Part shown: piece after piece, positions 35,940 to 44,944 of the stretch | How the letters are laid out: each line of letters begins with the position of its first letter | Numbering within the stretch: position 1 is the stretch's first letter | From: Neomelitea salexigens DSM 19753 | GTDB lineage: Bacteria; Pseudomonadota; Gammaproteobacteria; Pseudomonadales; Spongiibacteraceae | Assembly: GCF_000422345.1 (NCBI RefSeq) | Contig: NZ_AULP01000006.1 | Location: 124,001-188,000, forward strand | DNA: 64,000 nt | Direction of reading: 5' to 3' | Position numbers and translations under genes: made by a program | Notes under the pieces: model-generated | Database searches by the model: none | The model's input: the letters and a program-made list of their open reading frames with translations, nothing else | Told to the model about the DNA's origin: nothing

Positions 35940-37553
35940 ATGGCGATATTAGAGTCTTACATCGATCGACACAGCGATGCTTTTCAGCGCAATGCCAAGG
36001 TTATGGGCGCGGCCGTTGATGAGTTTCGAGACATCGAACAGCGAGTGATTGCCGCGGCCGAGAAAAAAGTACCGCGTTATCGCGAACGCGGTCTTATGCC
36101 GCCGCGCGAGCGTTTAAGTGCCCTGCTTGATGTGGGTACCCCCTTTCTCGAACTGTCGACCCTCTGCGGCTATATGCAGGAAGAGGATCGCGATGGCAGT
36201 GCCGCCGGCGGAAGCTGTATTACCGGTATTGGTTATGTGGCGGGCGTTCGCTGCATGATTATGGTCGATGATTATCTCACCAAGGGCGGCAGCATTACGC
36301 CATTGGGCAGCGCCAAGCGTCAGCGGATGATGCGTATCGCGATCGAGAACAAGCTTCCGGTGCTCACCTTGGCGCAAAGTGGCGGCGGTAATTTAAAGCT
36401 GCTCGGTGACTTTTTCGGGCCGTCTGGGGCCGGCTTTGCCGTGCAGGCAAAACTGTCGGCGATGGGTATCCCGCAAATTACCGTAGTGCACGGCAGCGCA
36501 ACCGCTGGCGGTGCTTATCAACCCGGCTTGTCCGACTACGTCATTATGATACGTCGTCAGTCCACGGTGTATCTCGCCGGTCCGGCACTGCTTAAAGCGG
36601 CAACTGGCGAAGAGGCCAGCGACGAGGAGATTGGCGGCGCTGAGATGCACGCGGAAGTCGCCGGAACGGCCGACTATCTGGCAGAAAACGACGCCGATGG
36701 TATTCGTATTGCCCGCGAAGTTGCGGGCAAGCTCGACTGGGACAAACGCTTGCAGGCCAGTGCGGAAGCGGCCTATGCCGAACCGCATTTTGATGCTGAG
36801 GAGCTGCTAGGTATTGTGCCCGAAGACCCCAAAACGCCCTACGACGTGCGGGAAATTATCGCGCGCATTGCCGACGATTCAGACTTCCTGGAATTCAAGA
36901 GTGCCTTCGATATTGGCACGGTCTGCGGTCATATGGCGATTCAAGGTATTGCCTGTGCAGTGATTGGCAATAACGGTCCGATTACTGCCAAGGGGGCGGC
37001 GAAGGCCGGGCAATTTATTCAGCTTTGCGAGCAGTCGCAAACGCCGATTGTTTTTCTTCATAACACCACCGGCTTTATTGTCGGCACCGAAGCGGAACAG
37101 GGCGGCATCATCAAGCATGGCTCGAAACTGATTCAGGCGGTTACCAATGCGTCTGTGCCCAAAATCAGTATTGTTGTCGGCGGTTCCTACGGCGCGGGTA
37201 ACTACGCGATGTGCGGCCGCGGTATGGAGCCGCGCTTTATGTTCGCATGGCCGCGCAGCGTGGTTTCGGTGATGGGGCCTGCCCAGGCGGGCAGCGTGAT
37301 GCGTCAGGTTGCCGAAGCGAAAATGCGCCGCGCAGGGCAGGTGAGTGAAGAGATGCTCGATGCTCTTGAGAAAGACACCGTGGATACCATGGCGGCGAAG
37401 TCTCACGCCTTGGCCAATACCGCACGCATGTGGGATGACGGAATTATCGACCCTCGCGATACACGCAGCGTGTTGGGCTTTGTGCTTGATATTTGCCGCG
37501 ATGCCGATGCTCGTCAGATCACGACCAACACCTTCGGCATTGGCCGTTTGTAG
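35940..37553 (+). CDS. atuC: Acyl-CoA carboxylase carboxyltransferase subunit (AtuC-like)
   Basis: 537-residue biotin-dependent carboxyltransferase of the methylcrotonyl/geranyl-CoA carboxylase type. Both crotonase-fold halves are present, with GGSCITGIGYVAG and TAGGAYQPGLSDYV in the N-half. GAAKAGQFIQLCEQ, NTTGFIVGTEAE and GGSYGAGNYAMCGRG in the C-half form the oxyanion holes and dimer contacts. The stretch before SAMGIPQITVVHG is Gly/Ala-rich (GPSGAGFAVQAKL), without the aromatic pair seen in methylcrotonyl-CoA carboxylases, compatible with longer terpenoid acyl chains. Partner is the biotin-carrying subunit at 38387. Substrate assignment is inferred from context. Confidence 0.82.
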   Translation: MAILESYIDRHSDAFQRNAKVMGAAVDEFRDIEQRVIAAAEKKVPRYRERGLMPPRERLSALLDVGTPFLELSTLCGYMQEEDRDGSAAGGSCITGIGYVAGVRCMIMVDDYLTKGGSITPLGSAKRQRMMRIAIENKLPVLTLAQSGGGNLKLLGDFFGPSGAGFAVQAKLSAMGIPQITVVHGSATAGGAYQPGLSDYVIMIRRQSTVYLAGPALLKAATGEEASDEEIGGAEMHAEVAGTADYLAENDADGIRIAREVAGKLDWDKRLQASAEAAYAEPHFDAEELLGIVPEDPKTPYDVREIIARIADDSDFLEFKSAFDIGTVCGHMAIQGIACAVIGNNGPITAKGAAKAGQFIQLCEQSQTPIVFLHNTTGFIVGTEAEQGGIIKHGSKLIQAVTNASVPKISIVVGGSYGAGNYAMCGRGMEPRFMFAWPRSVVSVMGPAQAGSVMRQVAEAKMRRAGQVSEEMLDALEKDTVDTMAAKSHALANTARMWDDGIIDPRDTRSVLGFVLDICRDADARQITTNTFGIGRL

Positions 37554-37562
37554 GGGGTGAGT

Positions 37563-38390
37563 ATGTTACCGGAATGCAAAGAATTGCTGCTGTCGCTGGA
37601 CGGCGGCGTGTTGTCGATCACACTCAACCGGCCACATAAACGCAACGCCATGAACAAGAGGCTTGTCGACGAAATGCGTGCGGTATTCGCCGCCATCGCC
37701 GATCACCGCAGCGTGCGCGCCGTGGTGTTGCGCGGCGCAGAGGGGAATTTTTGTGCGGGCGGCGATATCGCCGGCATGCACGACGGCGCGGTAGATGAGG
37801 AGGGCAAGCCCTTGTCCCCGGATAAGGCGGCCTGGCAGTTTAACCGTAGCTTCGGTCACCTTATCACCGAGGTAAATAAGGCCCCCCAGGTCGTTATCAC
37901 GGTCTTGGAAGGCGCGGTGCTAGGTGGCGGTTTTGGTCTGGCCTGTGTCTCGGATATTGCGATTGCCAAAGCCGATGCCAAATTTGCCATGCCGGAAACT
38001 GGCCTGGGCATTGTGCCCGCGCAGATCACGCCTTTTGTGGTGATGCGGGTTGGATTGACGCAGGCCCGGCGCTTGGCTTTAACCGGGCAGCGCATCGACG
38101 GCGCTGAAGCGCAGCGCCTCGGTCTAGTGCATTTCTGCGCGGAAAGTAACGACGACATTGACGCGCAGTTAAACGACCAACTCTCTGCGTTGCGGCGTTG
38201 TGCTCCGGCAGCAACCGCGCTTACCAAGTCGCTACTTCTTGATGTCGGCACTACCGCACTTGAACCGCTTTTAGACCACGCATCAGATCTTTTTGCCCAA
38301 TGCCTGAATGGGCCAGAGGGCAAAGAGGGGACGCAGGCGTTTATCGAAAAGCGCAAACCCAGCTGGTATTCGGAACGGGGAACAGCATGA
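37563..38390 (+). CDS. atuE: Enoyl-CoA hydratase family protein (AtuE-like)
   Basis: Crotonase-fold protein of 275 residues. The oxyanion-hole segment NFCAGGDIAGM near residue 62 and GAVLGGGFGLACVSDIAIA near residue 118 are visible. Of the two catalytic glutamates of enoyl-CoA hydratase only the second is kept (Glu145 in AMPETGLGIVPAQ); the first is Gly125. The same GGGFGL...PAQI pattern is what I associate with isohexenylglutaconyl-CoA hydratase AtuE. GGGGGTGA precedes the ATG. Its end overlaps the biotin carboxylase start by ATGA. Confidence 0.78.
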   Translation: MLPECKELLLSLDGGVLSITLNRPHKRNAMNKRLVDEMRAVFAAIADHRSVRAVVLRGAEGNFCAGGDIAGMHDGAVDEEGKPLSPDKAAWQFNRSFGHLITEVNKAPQVVITVLEGAVLGGGFGLACVSDIAIAKADAKFAMPETGLGIVPAQITPFVVMRVGLTQARRLALTGQRIDGAEAQRLGLVHFCAESNDDIDAQLNDQLSALRRCAPAATALTKSLLLDVGTTALEPLLDHASDLFAQCLNGPEGKEGTQAFIEKRKPSWYSERGTA

Positions 38391-40348
38391 CCGCATTGCA
38401 CAAAATACTGATCGCAAACCGCGGCGAAATTGCCGTGAGGGTAATACGCAGCGCCAAACAAATGGGCTATCGCACTGTCGCCGTATTTAGCGATGCCGAC
38501 GACAATGCCCCCCATGTTCAGCTTGCTGATGAGGCCGTGAATATCGGCCCGGCGGCTGTGTCGGAGTCGTATTTGCGCGTGGACGCCATTATTGACGCCG
38601 CGACAAAAACCGGAGCAGATGCGATTCACCCCGGCTACGGCTTTCTCTCAGAAAATGCCGACTTTGCCCGTGCGTGTCAGGCGGCGGGTGTCACTTTTAT
38701 CGGTCCGTCCAGCGACGCAATTGAATTGATGGGCAGCAAGCGCTTGTCTAAGTTGGCAATGATCGCCGCTGGCGTGCCCTGTGTGCCTGGGTATGAAGGC
38801 GACGATCAGAGCGACGAGCGCTTGGTGGCTGAAGCAGAATGCATTGGCTTTCCAATTATGGTCAAGGCCTCGGCGGGCGGCGGCGGACGCGGTATGCGGC
38901 TGGTTGATCAGGCGGCAGATTTACCTGAGCAACTGCGCAGCGCTCGATCGGAGGCGCTGTCAGCCTTCGGCAGTGATGAGCTGATTCTGGAGAAGGCGGT
39001 GCAGCAGCCGCGCCATGTCGAGATACAGGTTTTCGCCGACAGCCAAGGCAATGCCATTCATTTAGCCGAGCGCGACTGCTCGGTTCAGCGCCGCCATCAA
39101 AAGGTGGTGGAGGAGGCGCCGTCGCCCTTTGTCGATGACGCATTGCGCCAGCGCATGGGCGACGCCGCTGTTGCCGCGGCCAAGGCCTGCAATTACTGCG
39201 GTGCGGGTACGGTCGAATTTTTGGTTGATGCACAGGGCAGTTTCTATTTTTTAGAAATGAACACGCGCCTTCAGGTTGAGCACCCGGTGACGGAAATGGT
39301 TACCGGTGTTGACTTGGTGGAATGGCAGCTGCGTATTGCCAGTGGCGAGCCACTGCCGATGGCGCAATCCCAGCTCCGCCTCAATGGCCACGCGGTTGAA
39401 GTGCGCCTGTATGCCGAGGAGCCGCGCCAGCAGTTTATGCCTCAAACCGGCCGTATTGCCCGCTGGCAAGTGCCGCAGGAGCCGGGGCTGCGACTGGATA
39501 GCGGGATTGGCGAAGGGCAGCTTATCGGCGCCCATTACGACCCCATGCTGGCGAAACTGATTTGCTGGGCGCCGAGCCGTGAAGAGGCGCTGCGGCGTTT
39601 GGCGTCGATGTTGCAAGATACGGTATTGCTGGGCATCAATAACAATCTGCAGTTTTTGCAGGCGGTGCTGCGCCATCCGAGTTTTATTGCCGGAGAGGCC
39701 ACCACGGCTTTTATCGCTGAGTATGGAGAGCAGTGCACGCCTCCGCCAGAGCCCGGCACTGCCAGCTTGGCAAGGGCAGCCGCGGTGCTATACGAAAGCA
39801 ATGCCGCGGCGGCTAAAACAATGTCTGCCTGGCGGCGCAGCGCCCCGGAAAGTTGCGTTTTCACGCTTGCTTGGGAGGGACAGGAATACCGCGTCGACCT
39901 TGTTGCGACGGGCAAACAGCGCGAATTCGGTGTTGCCGGTCAGCGCCATACCTTGCAGGTGGCAGGTAGCGATGCTCAATCCTGTGTTATTGAAGAGGAC
40001 GGCGTGAGGCGGCGCATCCACTTTGCGCGTGATGGCAAGCAGCTGTTCCTGGATGACGGCAGCGGCCACTTCATTTTCGATGATACCAGCCACGCTGCCG
40101 CCAAAGCGGATGCGACCGCCGGCAGCGGCTTGCTGAAAGCGTCTATGGACGGCGCCATCGTGGAGGTGCTCGTTGCCGAGGGTGAGAAGGTTAGCTGTGG
40201 GCAAACCTTGGTTGTGTTGGAGGCGATGAAAATGGAGCACCCGCTAAAGGCAGATATGGACGGCGCGGTAGCGGCTATCCACTGCCAAGCAGGCGATCAA
40301 GTGAAGTCGCGGCAGTTGCTTGTCGAGCTGAATGAGGAGGCGCTATGA
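38387..40348 (+). CDS. atuF: Acyl-CoA carboxylase biotin-carrying alpha subunit (AtuF-like)
   Basis: 653 residues combining biotin carboxylase (residues 1-450), a linking BT-type region, and a C-terminal biotinyl domain with VLEAMKMEHPL (modified Lys615). ATP-grasp motifs [13 protein letters not shown] and EMNTRLQVEHPVTEMVTG are intact. This fused layout is that of methylcrotonyl-, geranyl- and propionyl-CoA carboxylase alpha subunits, unlike free AccB/AccC at 1983-3817. It overlaps both neighbours by ATGA, so translation is coupled with AtuE-like and AtuA. Carboxylates the substrate together with the 35940 product. Confidence 0.88.
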   Translation: MTALHKILIANRGEIAVRVIRSAKQMGYRTVAVFSDADDNAPHVQLADEAVNIGPAAVSESYLRVDAIIDAATKTGADAIHPGYGFLSENADFARACQAAGVTFIGPSSDAIELMGSKRLSKLAMIAAGVPCVPGYEGDDQSDERLVAEAECIGFPIMVKASAGGGGRGMRLVDQAADLPEQLRSARSEALSAFGSDELILEKAVQQPRHVEIQVFADSQGNAIHLAERDCSVQRRHQKVVEEAPSPFVDDALRQRMGDAAVAAAKACNYCGAGTVEFLVDAQGSFYFLEMNTRLQVEHPVTEMVTGVDLVEWQLRIASGEPLPMAQSQLRLNGHAVEVRLYAEEPRQQFMPQTGRIARWQVPQEPGLRLDSGIGEGQLIGAHYDPMLAKLICWAPSREEALRRLASMLQDTVLLGINNNLQFLQAVLRHPSFIAGEATTAFIAEYGEQCTPPPEPGTASLARAAAVLYESNAAAAKTMSAWRRSAPESCVFTLAWEGQEYRVDLVATGKQREFGVAGQRHTLQVAGSDAQSCVIEEDGVRRRIHFARDGKQLFLDDGSGHFIFDDTSHAAAKADATAGSGLLKASMDGAIVEVLVAEGEKVSCGQTLVVLEAMKMEHPLKADMDGAVAAIHCQAGDQVKSRQLLVELNEEAL

Positions 40349-42120
40349 GCCGTTCGTCAGTACATATTGGCTGTGCCTCGGCGTTTTACGGCGACAGTCA
40401 GCTTGCGGCGCGGCAGTTGGTGGACAAAGGCGAGCTGGACTACCTGGTGTTCGACTACCTGGCAGAAGTGACCATGGGGATTCTCGCCAAGGCGCGAGCC
40501 CGAGATGAACGGCTGGGTTTTGCCGTGGATTTTGTCACCGTTGCCATGCGCGATGTGATGGCAGACTGCGCTGCCAAAGGGATTAAGATTATTGCCAATG
40601 CCGGTGGCGTAAATGTGCCCGGCTGTATTGCCGCACTGCAGTCCTTGGCCGAGGAGCAGGGCCTGCAGCTCAATATTGCCGGTGTGTATGGCGACGACGT
40701 GCTGTCACGCAGGGAAGAATTTGCCCGTGAGGGCCTGAGCGACATGGAGAATGGCGCGCCGCTGCCCGACAAGCTTGCCAGTATGAATGCCTACCTTGGG
40801 GCTCAGCCCATCGCCGAGGCGCTGGCCGCCGGTGCCGATATCGTGGTGACCGGGCGCGTGGTCGACAGTGCGGTGGTGATCGCGCCACTGATGCATGAAT
40901 TCGGCTGGAGCTGGCAGGACTACGATCGTTTGGCGCAAGCGGCCTTGGCCGGGCACGTACTGGAATGCGGCGCCCAGTGTACCGGCGGTAACTTTACCGA
41001 CTGGCACCAAGTGCCGGACTTTTCCACGATGAGCTACCCCATTGCCGAGGTTGCGGCAGAGGGCGATTTTATTGTGACCGTTCCACCGGCGACCGGCGGT
41101 TTGGTCAACCGCGCCACTGTCGCTGAGCAGATCCTCTATGAAATTGGTGATCCGGCAAACTATCTGCTGCCGGATGTTGCCTGTGATTTTAGTGATGTGC
41201 GCTTGGAGGAGGTCGGAGAAAACCGGCTTAAGGTGAGCAATGCCAAGGGCCGCGCGCCGGGCGATAGCTACAAGGTTTGCGCAACCTGGGTAGACGGCTA
41301 TCGCTTAATGGGCAGCGCCTTTATCGGCGGGCTGCGCGCTGCCGAGAAAGCGCGCTGTAGCCTTAATGCTTGGTTGCAACGCTGCAGTAGCGTCTTCAAA
41401 GAACGCGCTTGGGAAGACTTTCGCGATGTCAGCATCGAGGTCATCGGTGCCGAGGACACCTATGGCCGTCACGCGCGCAATACCGGTAGCAGGGAGGTGA
41501 TGGCCAAATACGGTTTGCACCACAACAGCCGCGAGGCGCTTACCTTCGCCGCCAACGAGTTCGCCTATCTCGCGACCTCGGCGGCACCGGGCATGAGTGG
41601 CTTTGGCGCTGGCCGAGCCAAGCCCGGCCCATTGATTCGCATTCACTCGTCGCTACTCGCCAAAGACCGTGTTCCCGTCACCGTACAAATGGGCGATCAG
41701 CGCTTAAGCGAGCGCAGCTACCCAACGCCAGGTTCCAGCCCCGCGGTCGGTAGCCGTTACTCATCACTGGCTGTCAGCGAGGATGTCGACGGCCGCGTAC
41801 CGCTGGAGCAGTTGGCCTATGCGCGCAGCGGCGACAAGGGTAATAACGCGAATATCGGTGTGATTGCGCGCCACGAGCGCTATTTGCCCTACATCGCCCA
41901 GGCCTTGTCGGAGAGCGCGGTGGCGGAGTACTTCGAGCATCTGCTCGGCGGCGGTGTACACCGCTTTGATGTGCCGGGTTTCCACGCCTTTAATTTTTTG
42001 TTGCGCGACGCGCTGGGCGGGGGCGGTAGTGCCTCGCTGCGGGTTGATTCGCAGGGCAAAGCGCTGGCGCAAATGCTGCTTTCAATGGAGGTCGATATTC
42101 CGCAACGTCTGTTGGATTGA
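40345..42120 (+). CDS. atuA: AtuA, acyclic terpene utilisation protein (DUF1446)
   Basis: 591 residues. The N-terminal DUF1446/AtuA domain (1 to about 450) has VHIGCASAFYGDS, LDYLVFDYLAEVTMGILAK, IIANAGGVNVPGC and GADIVVTGRVVDSAVV. A C-terminal AtuA-like domain (about 485-590) begins LEQLAYARSGDKGNNANIGV. AtuA is required for citronellol growth in Pseudomonas aeruginosa but its reaction is unknown. Last gene of the seven-gene operon, translationally coupled to AtuF. Its presence is the main reason for reading this operon as Atu rather than Liu (leucine) catabolism. Confidence 0.85.
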   Translation: MSRSSVHIGCASAFYGDSQLAARQLVDKGELDYLVFDYLAEVTMGILAKARARDERLGFAVDFVTVAMRDVMADCAAKGIKIIANAGGVNVPGCIAALQSLAEEQGLQLNIAGVYGDDVLSRREEFAREGLSDMENGAPLPDKLASMNAYLGAQPIAEALAAGADIVVTGRVVDSAVVIAPLMHEFGWSWQDYDRLAQAALAGHVLECGAQCTGGNFTDWHQVPDFSTMSYPIAEVAAEGDFIVTVPPATGGLVNRATVAEQILYEIGDPANYLLPDVACDFSDVRLEEVGENRLKVSNAKGRAPGDSYKVCATWVDGYRLMGSAFIGGLRAAEKARCSLNAWLQRCSSVFKERAWEDFRDVSIEVIGAEDTYGRHARNTGSREVMAKYGLHHNSREALTFAANEFAYLATSAAPGMSGFGAGRAKPGPLIRIHSSLLAKDRVPVTVQMGDQRLSERSYPTPGSSPAVGSRYSSLAVSEDVDGRVPLEQLAYARSGDKGNNANIGVIARHERYLPYIAQALSESAVAEYFEHLLGGGVHRFDVPGFHAFNFLLRDALGGGGSASLRVDSQGKALAQMLLSMEVDIPQRLLD

Positions 42121-42190
42121 TGACTAAGGGTTTGAGCGCACTGGCTATCGCGAGTAGTATCCTTGAGCATCATATCTTCAGGGTTGGCGT

Positions 42191-43021
42191 GTGGTAGAGA
42201 GTGCATCGAGCTTTGGGCGGTTTTTAAAGTTTTGGCGCGGCGTGCATCGCCTCAGTCAGGAGCAGCTGGCCTTTGAGCTGGGCAGTTCGCCGCGCCATAT
42301 CAGCCGCCTTGAAAATGGCAGCAGTCGCCCCAGCGAAACGATGGTGTTGGAGATCGCCAAAGCGCTGAAATTGGGGCGGCGCGACCAGAGCCATTTACTG
42401 ATTGCAGCCGGTTTTGCGCCGCGCGACGATCGTGTCGATTTTAACTCAGCAGAACTCAAGTGGTTGCGGAGCGCCATGACCATGACGCTGCAGGCGCTGG
42501 ACCCCTATCCCGCTTGCCTGGTGGATAATTCCACTAATATTCTCATGGTTAACCGCAGCTGGCTGGGGTTCTACTCCCGCCTGATGCCCGCCGATGAACT
42601 GCACAATATCAGCAATTTTTACGACTTTATGTTCAGCTCCCAGTCCGCCGAAAATGCCGTGAGCAATTGGGAGGACACACTGTCGGCAATTCTTATGTCG
42701 ATCCAACAATCGGCGCTATTCAGTAATGACCCAACGGTGAAGGCAACCCTGGATCGGCTGCGAAGTTATCCCTCCGTACCTAGCGACTGGCAGCAGCGCG
42801 CCGCGTCGGTGGAACCGATGGCGAGCTTTCGCGTACAGCTGGCGATAGACGGTGTCATGCAGCGATTTTTCAGTGTGAGCACCACTGTGGGAGCGCTGGG
42901 GCCAACGGCCTTTGTTTCCGAGCCTCAGTTAACCGTTACCGCGCTATACCCGGAAGATCGTCAGCTAAATGTGGATGCCTTCGCTGACACCGACCTCAGT
43001 CACCCGCTGCTGTTCTACTAG
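42191..43021 (+). CDS. XRE-type regulator with MmyB-like ligand domain
   Basis: 276 residues. An N-terminal helix-turn-helix (about 9-65; LSQEQLAFELGSSPRHISRLENGSS) is followed by a MmyB-like domain (about 90-270) with PYPACLVDNSTNILMVNRSW, the PAS-like fold reported to bind fatty-acid-type ligands in MmyB proteins. The GTG start has no strong ribosome site. It lies between the AtuA gene and the acyl-CoA dehydrogenase module at 43114, which it probably regulates in response to an acyl compound (inference). Confidence 0.86.
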   Translation: MVESASSFGRFLKFWRGVHRLSQEQLAFELGSSPRHISRLENGSSRPSETMVLEIAKALKLGRRDQSHLLIAAGFAPRDDRVDFNSAELKWLRSAMTMTLQALDPYPACLVDNSTNILMVNRSWLGFYSRLMPADELHNISNFYDFMFSSQSAENAVSNWEDTLSAILMSIQQSALFSNDPTVKATLDRLRSYPSVPSDWQQRAASVEPMASFRVQLAIDGVMQRFFSVSTTVGALGPTAFVSEPQLTVTALYPEDRQLNVDAFADTDLSHPLLFY

Positions 43022-43035
43022 TTCTGGCGCTGCCT

Positions 43036-43048
43036 GACATCAGATGTC
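43036..43048. promoter_or_regulatory. Palindrome upstream of the second beta-oxidation module
   Basis: GACATCAGATGTC is a perfect 13-bp palindrome, 65 bp before the 601-residue acyl-CoA dehydrogenase gene and 14 bp after the XRE-type regulator gene. Size and symmetry suit a dimeric XRE regulator, but there is no second copy seen to support it. Confidence 0.35.
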
Positions 43049-43113
43049 GTGGCTGGCTCTGGGGGTGCTGGGCATACTGCTGTCACAATTCTTTTTCGAT
43101 ATGAGGTACTACC

Positions 43114-44919
43114 ATGCCTGCTCCGCTACTCAACGAACGCGATCTCGATTTCATGCTGTACGAATTTCTGGACAGCGAGAGCATGTGTGCGCGCGAGCGT
43201 TATCGAGACCACAATCGCGAAAGCTTTGATGCCGCGATTGCCACTGCCAAGCAGGTTGCGGAAAAGTACTTCCTGCCGATTCGCGGCAAGGTCGACCGCA
43301 ATGAGCCACGTTTTGAAAATGGCCGTGTGGAAATGCTCCCCGAGATCAAACAGGCGGTCGATGCCGCTACCGAGGCAGGGTTTGTCTCGTCAACGGCTGA
43401 CTACGAAGTGGGCGGGATGCAATTGCCCCTGCCCGTGGCCACGGTCGCCAATGCGTACCTTACCGCCGCAGGCAGTACGACCCTGGGGTACTTGAGCTTA
43501 ACCACCGCTAACGCCAGTTTGATAGAAGCGCACGGCACGCCAGAGCAGATTGCCAAGTGGGCCGTGCCCCAGCGCAGTGGCCGCTTTGCCGGCACCATGG
43601 CAATGACGGAGCCCGGTGCGGGCTCGGGCCTGGCAGACCTCATTACCAGTGCTGAGCGCGCAGAGGACGGCAGTTACCGCATTACCGGAAATAAGATCTA
43701 TATCTCTGGCGGCGATCACGAGCTTAATGAAAATATTGTGCACCTGGTTTTGGCTAGGGTGAAGGGGGCGCCAAAGGGGACCAAAGGCATCTCGCTGTTC
43801 ATTGTGCCCAAGTATCTGGTTAACGACGATGGCAGCCTGGGTGAGCAGAACGATGTGGCTTTGGCGGGACTGTTCCACAAAATGGGGGGACGCGGACAAA
43901 CCTCTACATCGTTGAACTTCGGTGAGCGCGGAGGGGCGGTCGGCTATTTGGTTGGCGAGGAAAACCGCGGCCTGAGTTACATGTTCCACATGATGAACGA
44001 GGCGCGCATTATGGTGGGCACGGGTGCCGCAACCATTGCTCTCACCGGCTTTCAATACTCACTAAACTATGCCCGCGAGCGCCCGCAGGGTCGCTTACCC
44101 TCATGCAAAGACCCGCTGTCGCCACCGGTTAATATTATTGAACACGCCGACGTACGCCGCATGTTATTGGCCCAGAAGGCCTATGCCGAGGGCGCGTTTG
44201 CCCTCTGTTTGTTTGGCGCACAGTTGGCTGACGACCAGCACACCGCACCAACCGAAGAGCAGCGCAGTCAGGCTAAATTATTGCTCGATTTCTTGATTCC
44301 CATGATCAAAACCTGGCCCTCTGAGTACGGCCCTCAGGCCAATAGCTTGGCCATTCAGGTATTGGGAGGTGCGGGTTATATCAATGAACACCCCGTTGAA
44401 ATGTTTTACCGCGATAATCGTCTGAACCCCATTCACGAGGGGACTACCGGCATTCAGTCCCTCGACCTGCTGGCACGGAAGGTACCGATGCAGGGCATGG
44501 CAGGCTACCGCTACTGTCTGGCGTTAATGAGCGAAACGGTGGCCAAGGCAAGTAATGTTAGCGGTTTGGTGGAACAGGCGGGGCAGCTTGAAGCGGCAAT
44601 CCAACGGTTGGCGAAAACAACGGAGACGCTATTGGCAGCCATGGCCGATACCGATATCGATAAAGTATTGGCTAACTCGGTTATATATCTGGAGCTGTTT
44701 GGCCATGTGGTTGTGGCCTGGTTATGGCTGAAGCAAGGGCTTGTGGCTAGCGCAGCACTGGCCGAGAGTGAGCACAGTGATGAGCAAAATTTCTACCGTG
44801 GCAAACTGCAGGCCATGCGTTATTTCTTCTCAGTGGAGCTGCCACATACTAAGCGCTGGTCGGCGCTGTTAGAGCAAGGCGAAGACAGCGCTTTTGTGAT
44901 GCGTGATGAATGGTTTTAA
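43114..44919 (+). CDS. Long acyl-CoA dehydrogenase with C-terminal domain
   Basis: 601 residues, the size of the FadE/DmdC-like family that has an extra N-terminal helix region and a C-terminal helical domain beyond the catalytic core. Flavin-binding MAMTEPGAGSGLADLIT is near residue 164 and the catalytic glutamate is in NPIHEGTTGIQSLDLL near residue 440. Such enzymes often oxidise long or unusual acyl-CoA such as methylmercaptopropionyl-CoA. GAGG lies upstream of the ATG. First structural gene of a dehydrogenase-hydratase-SDR module. Confidence 0.9.
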   Translation: MPAPLLNERDLDFMLYEFLDSESMCARERYRDHNRESFDAAIATAKQVAEKYFLPIRGKVDRNEPRFENGRVEMLPEIKQAVDAATEAGFVSSTADYEVGGMQLPLPVATVANAYLTAAGSTTLGYLSLTTANASLIEAHGTPEQIAKWAVPQRSGRFAGTMAMTEPGAGSGLADLITSAERAEDGSYRITGNKIYISGGDHELNENIVHLVLARVKGAPKGTKGISLFIVPKYLVNDDGSLGEQNDVALAGLFHKMGGRGQTSTSLNFGERGGAVGYLVGEENRGLSYMFHMMNEARIMVGTGAATIALTGFQYSLNYARERPQGRLPSCKDPLSPPVNIIEHADVRRMLLAQKAYAEGAFALCLFGAQLADDQHTAPTEEQRSQAKLLLDFLIPMIKTWPSEYGPQANSLAIQVLGGAGYINEHPVEMFYRDNRLNPIHEGTTGIQSLDLLARKVPMQGMAGYRYCLALMSETVAKASNVSGLVEQAGQLEAAIQRLAKTTETLLAAMADTDIDKVLANSVIYLELFGHVVVAWLWLKQGLVASAALAESEHSDEQNFYRGKLQAMRYFFSVELPHTKRWSALLEQGEDSAFVMRDEWF

Positions 44920-44944
44920 TAAGCCCAAACAATAAGGATGAAAA

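Noticed and set aside
36879-37406. 175-codon frame antisense to the carboxyltransferase gene
   Set aside because: His/Arg/Ala-rich shadow with no start signal and no family resemblance.
43044-43229. Short plus-strand frame starting MSWLALGVLGILLS before the long acyl-CoA dehydrogenase
   Set aside because: The hydrophobic start looked like a membrane peptide, but the rest is the out-of-frame reading of the dehydrogenase gene, with no ribosome site.
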